In this document: positions 32,804 to 34,231 of the stretch, in pieces
Layout: the number at the start of each line of letters is the position of its first letter
Numbering within the stretch: the first letter of the stretch is position 1
DNA from: Halanaerobiales bacterium
GTDB taxonomy: Bacteria; Bacillota; Halanaerobiia; Halanaerobiales; DTU029
DNA length: 34,231 nt
Assembly: GCA_022360715.1 (NCBI GenBank)
Contig: JAKSCG010000237.1
Coordinates: 1-34,231, forward strand
Direction: 5' to 3'
The notes under the pieces: generated by a model
Told to the model about the DNA's origin: nothing
What the model saw: the letters and a program-made list of their open reading frames with translations, nothing else
The model's database searches: none
Translations under genes and position numbers: made by a program

Positions 32804-32819
32804 CAGATCCCACCCAAAT

Positions 32820-33800
32820 TTAGTATTCTATCGCTCTGTTATCTTCACTTCTTAAAAAATGATAAGCCATATCGACAACTTTTAAGCTGACCAGACCATC
32901 CTCGGCCGGAACCGGAAAGGGCACACCCTTTTCAATTGAATCAACAAAAGAATCGATTAAGCCCTGATCCATATCATCACCCCAGTAACTCCAGAGCGGT
33001 TTGTCTTTTTTATTGGAGTATATTTCAATCACCTGGTTCATCGAATCTACTTCGATCATGCCCAAATTACCATATATTTTAAACTTAACATCACCCCAGA
33101 TTGGGTAATGCTCATTTCGGGACCAGCTACTGTCAAGCGTTAGATCAAACCCCTGGTTCCATTCCACATTCAATAAAGCCAGGTCTTCTACTTTTAATCC
33201 GGCCCGCATCGTATTAGCCATCGCAATTACTTTTGTCGGCCTGGCGCCAGTCATCCAGTAAACTATATCACAGACATGGACGGTATGGTCGATAAGAGCT
33301 CCCCCACCGGATAAGTCCGGTTGAGCAAACCAGCCGCCGGGATATGAGCCGTGGTTGGAGGCGGTAATATGCTCGATCCGACCAATAACCCCTTCTTTTA
33401 TCTTATTCTTCATCTCCCTGATACTTGATAAATAACGGACCGGATAACAGATCCCCAGGGTGGAACCATGCTCCTGACAGGCCTTGATCATGGCCAGCCC
33501 GTCGGCACAGTTAGTTGCCAGAGGCTTCTCACACAGGATTGAAAGGCGATAAGGTGCAAGCAAACAGACCTGTTCCCGGTGTTTAGCATTTTCCGAAGCA
33601 ACGATTACCCCGTCCAGTTTCTGCTCCATCAACTCTTTGATTGAAGCATAACTATTGATTTGATATTTTGCTGCCACTTCTTTAGCCCGGGCCTGATCAT
33701 CATCAAAAAACCCTAGCCAATCTACTCGTTGATTATTAATTAACTTATTTAAATAACTGTAGGCATGAGGATGGGCAAAACTAACTATTCCGATCTTCAC
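32820..33800 (-). CDS. Gfo/Idh/MocA-family oxidoreductase
   Basis: A 326-residue NAD(P)-dependent sugar or inositol dehydrogenase-like protein. The N-terminal Rossmann fold starts K-I-G-I-V-S-F-A-H-P-H-A-Y, replacing the usual G-x-G-x-x-G with a less regular loop. The substrate motif C-E-K-P-L-A is near residue 90, and G-G-G-A-L-I-D-H-T-V-H-V-C-D near 165-178 holds the conserved Asp and His of the active site. The start is GTG 33800, overlapping the upstream gene's TGA by 4 nt. The two neighbours are homologues, so they may form a pair acting in sequence. The substrate cannot be read from sequence. Confidence 0.9.
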   Translation of the reverse strand: MKIGIVSFAHPHAYSYLNKLINNQRVDWLGFFDDDQARAKEVAAKYQINSYASIKELMEQKLDGVIVASENAKHREQVCLLAPYRLSILCEKPLATNCADGLAMIKACQEHGSTLGICYPVRYLSSIREMKNKIKEGVIGRIEHITASNHGSYPGGWFAQPDLSGGGALIDHTVHVCDIVYWMTGARPTKVIAMANTMRAGLKVEDLALLNVEWNQGFDLTLDSSWSRNEHYPIWGDVKFKIYGNLGMIEVDSMNQVIEIYSNKKDKPLWSYWGDDMDQGLIDSFVDSIEKGVPFPVPAEDGLVSLKVVDMAYHFLRSEDNRAIEY

Positions 33801-34231
33801 CTGGATTGACCCCCTTTCACATCTATAACCTCTCCCAGTTGAGCCGATTGATACATTTTCAAAGTTACCCGCAAAGCCTTAATTGCCTCCTCAACCCTGA
33901 CCCCGGGTGGTCGATCTTGTTGAACTGCTTCAACAAAATCCTCCAACTCCAGCTGAAAGGGGGTCTTGGTTAAGGGACTAGCGGGAACAGCAACCTCTGC
34001 CCCCAAGATACTATTGAACTGGGTTTTAATCGGAATAGAACGTTCCGGCCGAATTGCGATAAGTCCATCGGTCCCGGCTACTTCCAGCCAGGAATGAAAA
34101 CCTCCCTCATCATACCAGGAACCATCAAGATTAACCAACACACCGTTTTCCAGCTGAAAGATGGTTGAATAAATCTCAAATTTGTCCTCCCCGGACCGGC
34201 CGGCAGAGCATTTTCGCTTAGCATAGACCCT
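33797..34231 (-). CDS. Gfo/Idh/MocA-family oxidoreductase, C-terminal part (5' end cut)
   Basis: The frame is open to the window edge; 144 codons are visible, and the start lies beyond 34231. The visible part matches the C-terminal domain of the family: F-E-I-Y-S-T-I-F-Q-L-E-N-G, N-L-D-G-S-W-Y-D-E, V-A-G-T-D-G-L-I-A-I-R-P near the middle, and the terminal E-D-F-V-E-A-V-Q-Q-D-R-P-P-G-V-R-V-E-E-A motif with A-L-R-V-T-L-K-M-Y-Q-S-A, typical of these enzymes. A GTG at 34141 is internal and not a start. The TGA overlaps the start codon of the next oxidoreductase gene. The Rossmann domain is not in the window. Confidence 0.82.
   Translation of the reverse strand, partial: RVYAKRKCSAGRSGEDKFEIYSTIFQLENGVLVNLDGSWYDEGGFHSWLEVAGTDGLIAIRPERSIPIKTQFNSILGAEVAVPASPLTKTPFQLELEDFVEAVQQDRPPGVRVEEAIKALRVTLKMYQSAQLGEVIDVKGGQSR

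Noticed and set aside
1-34231. CRISPR array, rRNA or tRNA genes
   Set aside because: No regularly spaced repeats and no cloverleaf or rRNA-like segments were seen on reading either strand.

Overview
The window is an AT-rich, gene-dense bacterial chromosome segment, almost entirely transcribed from the minus strand. It looks like an anaerobic Firmicute of the Halanaerobiales type (inference). It combines strong AGGAGG ribosome sites, sugar and peptide ABC systems without their own ATPases, a TRAP transporter, and AnmK (typical of cells that make anhydro-muropeptides). All four substrate-binding proteins have signal peptides without a lipobox cysteine, which suits a diderm cell with a periplasm.

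Layout from right to left, the direction of most transcription. 34231-31613: two Gfo/Idh/MocA oxidoreductases and a ROK repressor. 31537-30906 (plus strand): an MNT/HEPN toxin-antitoxin pair. 30693-23768: a regulator, an M20 amidohydrolase, an N-acylamino-acid racemase-like enolase and a DctPQM TRAP transporter, read here as import, racemisation and hydrolysis of N-acyl or N-carbamoyl amino acids. 23524-13970: murQ, two oligopeptide-type binding protein/permease sets, and anmK. 13679-12810: an RpiR/MurR-like regulator. 12763-8418: a degenerate island holding a SPASM fragment, a frameshifted radical SAM gene, a broken aldo/keto reductase, a GyrI-like protein and an atypical Fpg/Nei protein. 8417-8379: the last 13 codons of a second rpiR-type gene. 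8368-1: a DigH-like glycosyl hydrolase, a tandem GNAT, a PIG-L protein, a sugar ABC transporter, namZ and nagZ (cut by the window edge).

The left two thirds apart from the island form a coherent peptidoglycan-sugar salvage locus. ABC systems bring in muropeptides or amino sugars. Cytoplasmic hydrolases (the DigH-like protein, NamZ, NagZ) release GlcNAc, MurNAc and anhydro-MurNAc. AnmK phosphorylates anhydro-MurNAc to MurNAc-6-P, MurQ turns that into GlcNAc-6-P and lactate, and the RpiR protein probably senses MurNAc-6-P.

Three regulatory patterns stand out. Promoter-like elements fitting the SigH consensus with identical 11-nt spacing lie 52-56 nt before three operon starts. A hairpin sits at each of the four junctions between a binding-protein gene and its permease gene. 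A 41-bp terminator-like sequence occurs twice, exactly 5500 bp apart, and with the rpiR tail marks the edges of the island. No tRNA, rRNA, CRISPR array or transposase was seen, and no stretch over 300 bases is without a gene (the longest, 13680-13969, holds an operator-like repeat and a hairpin).
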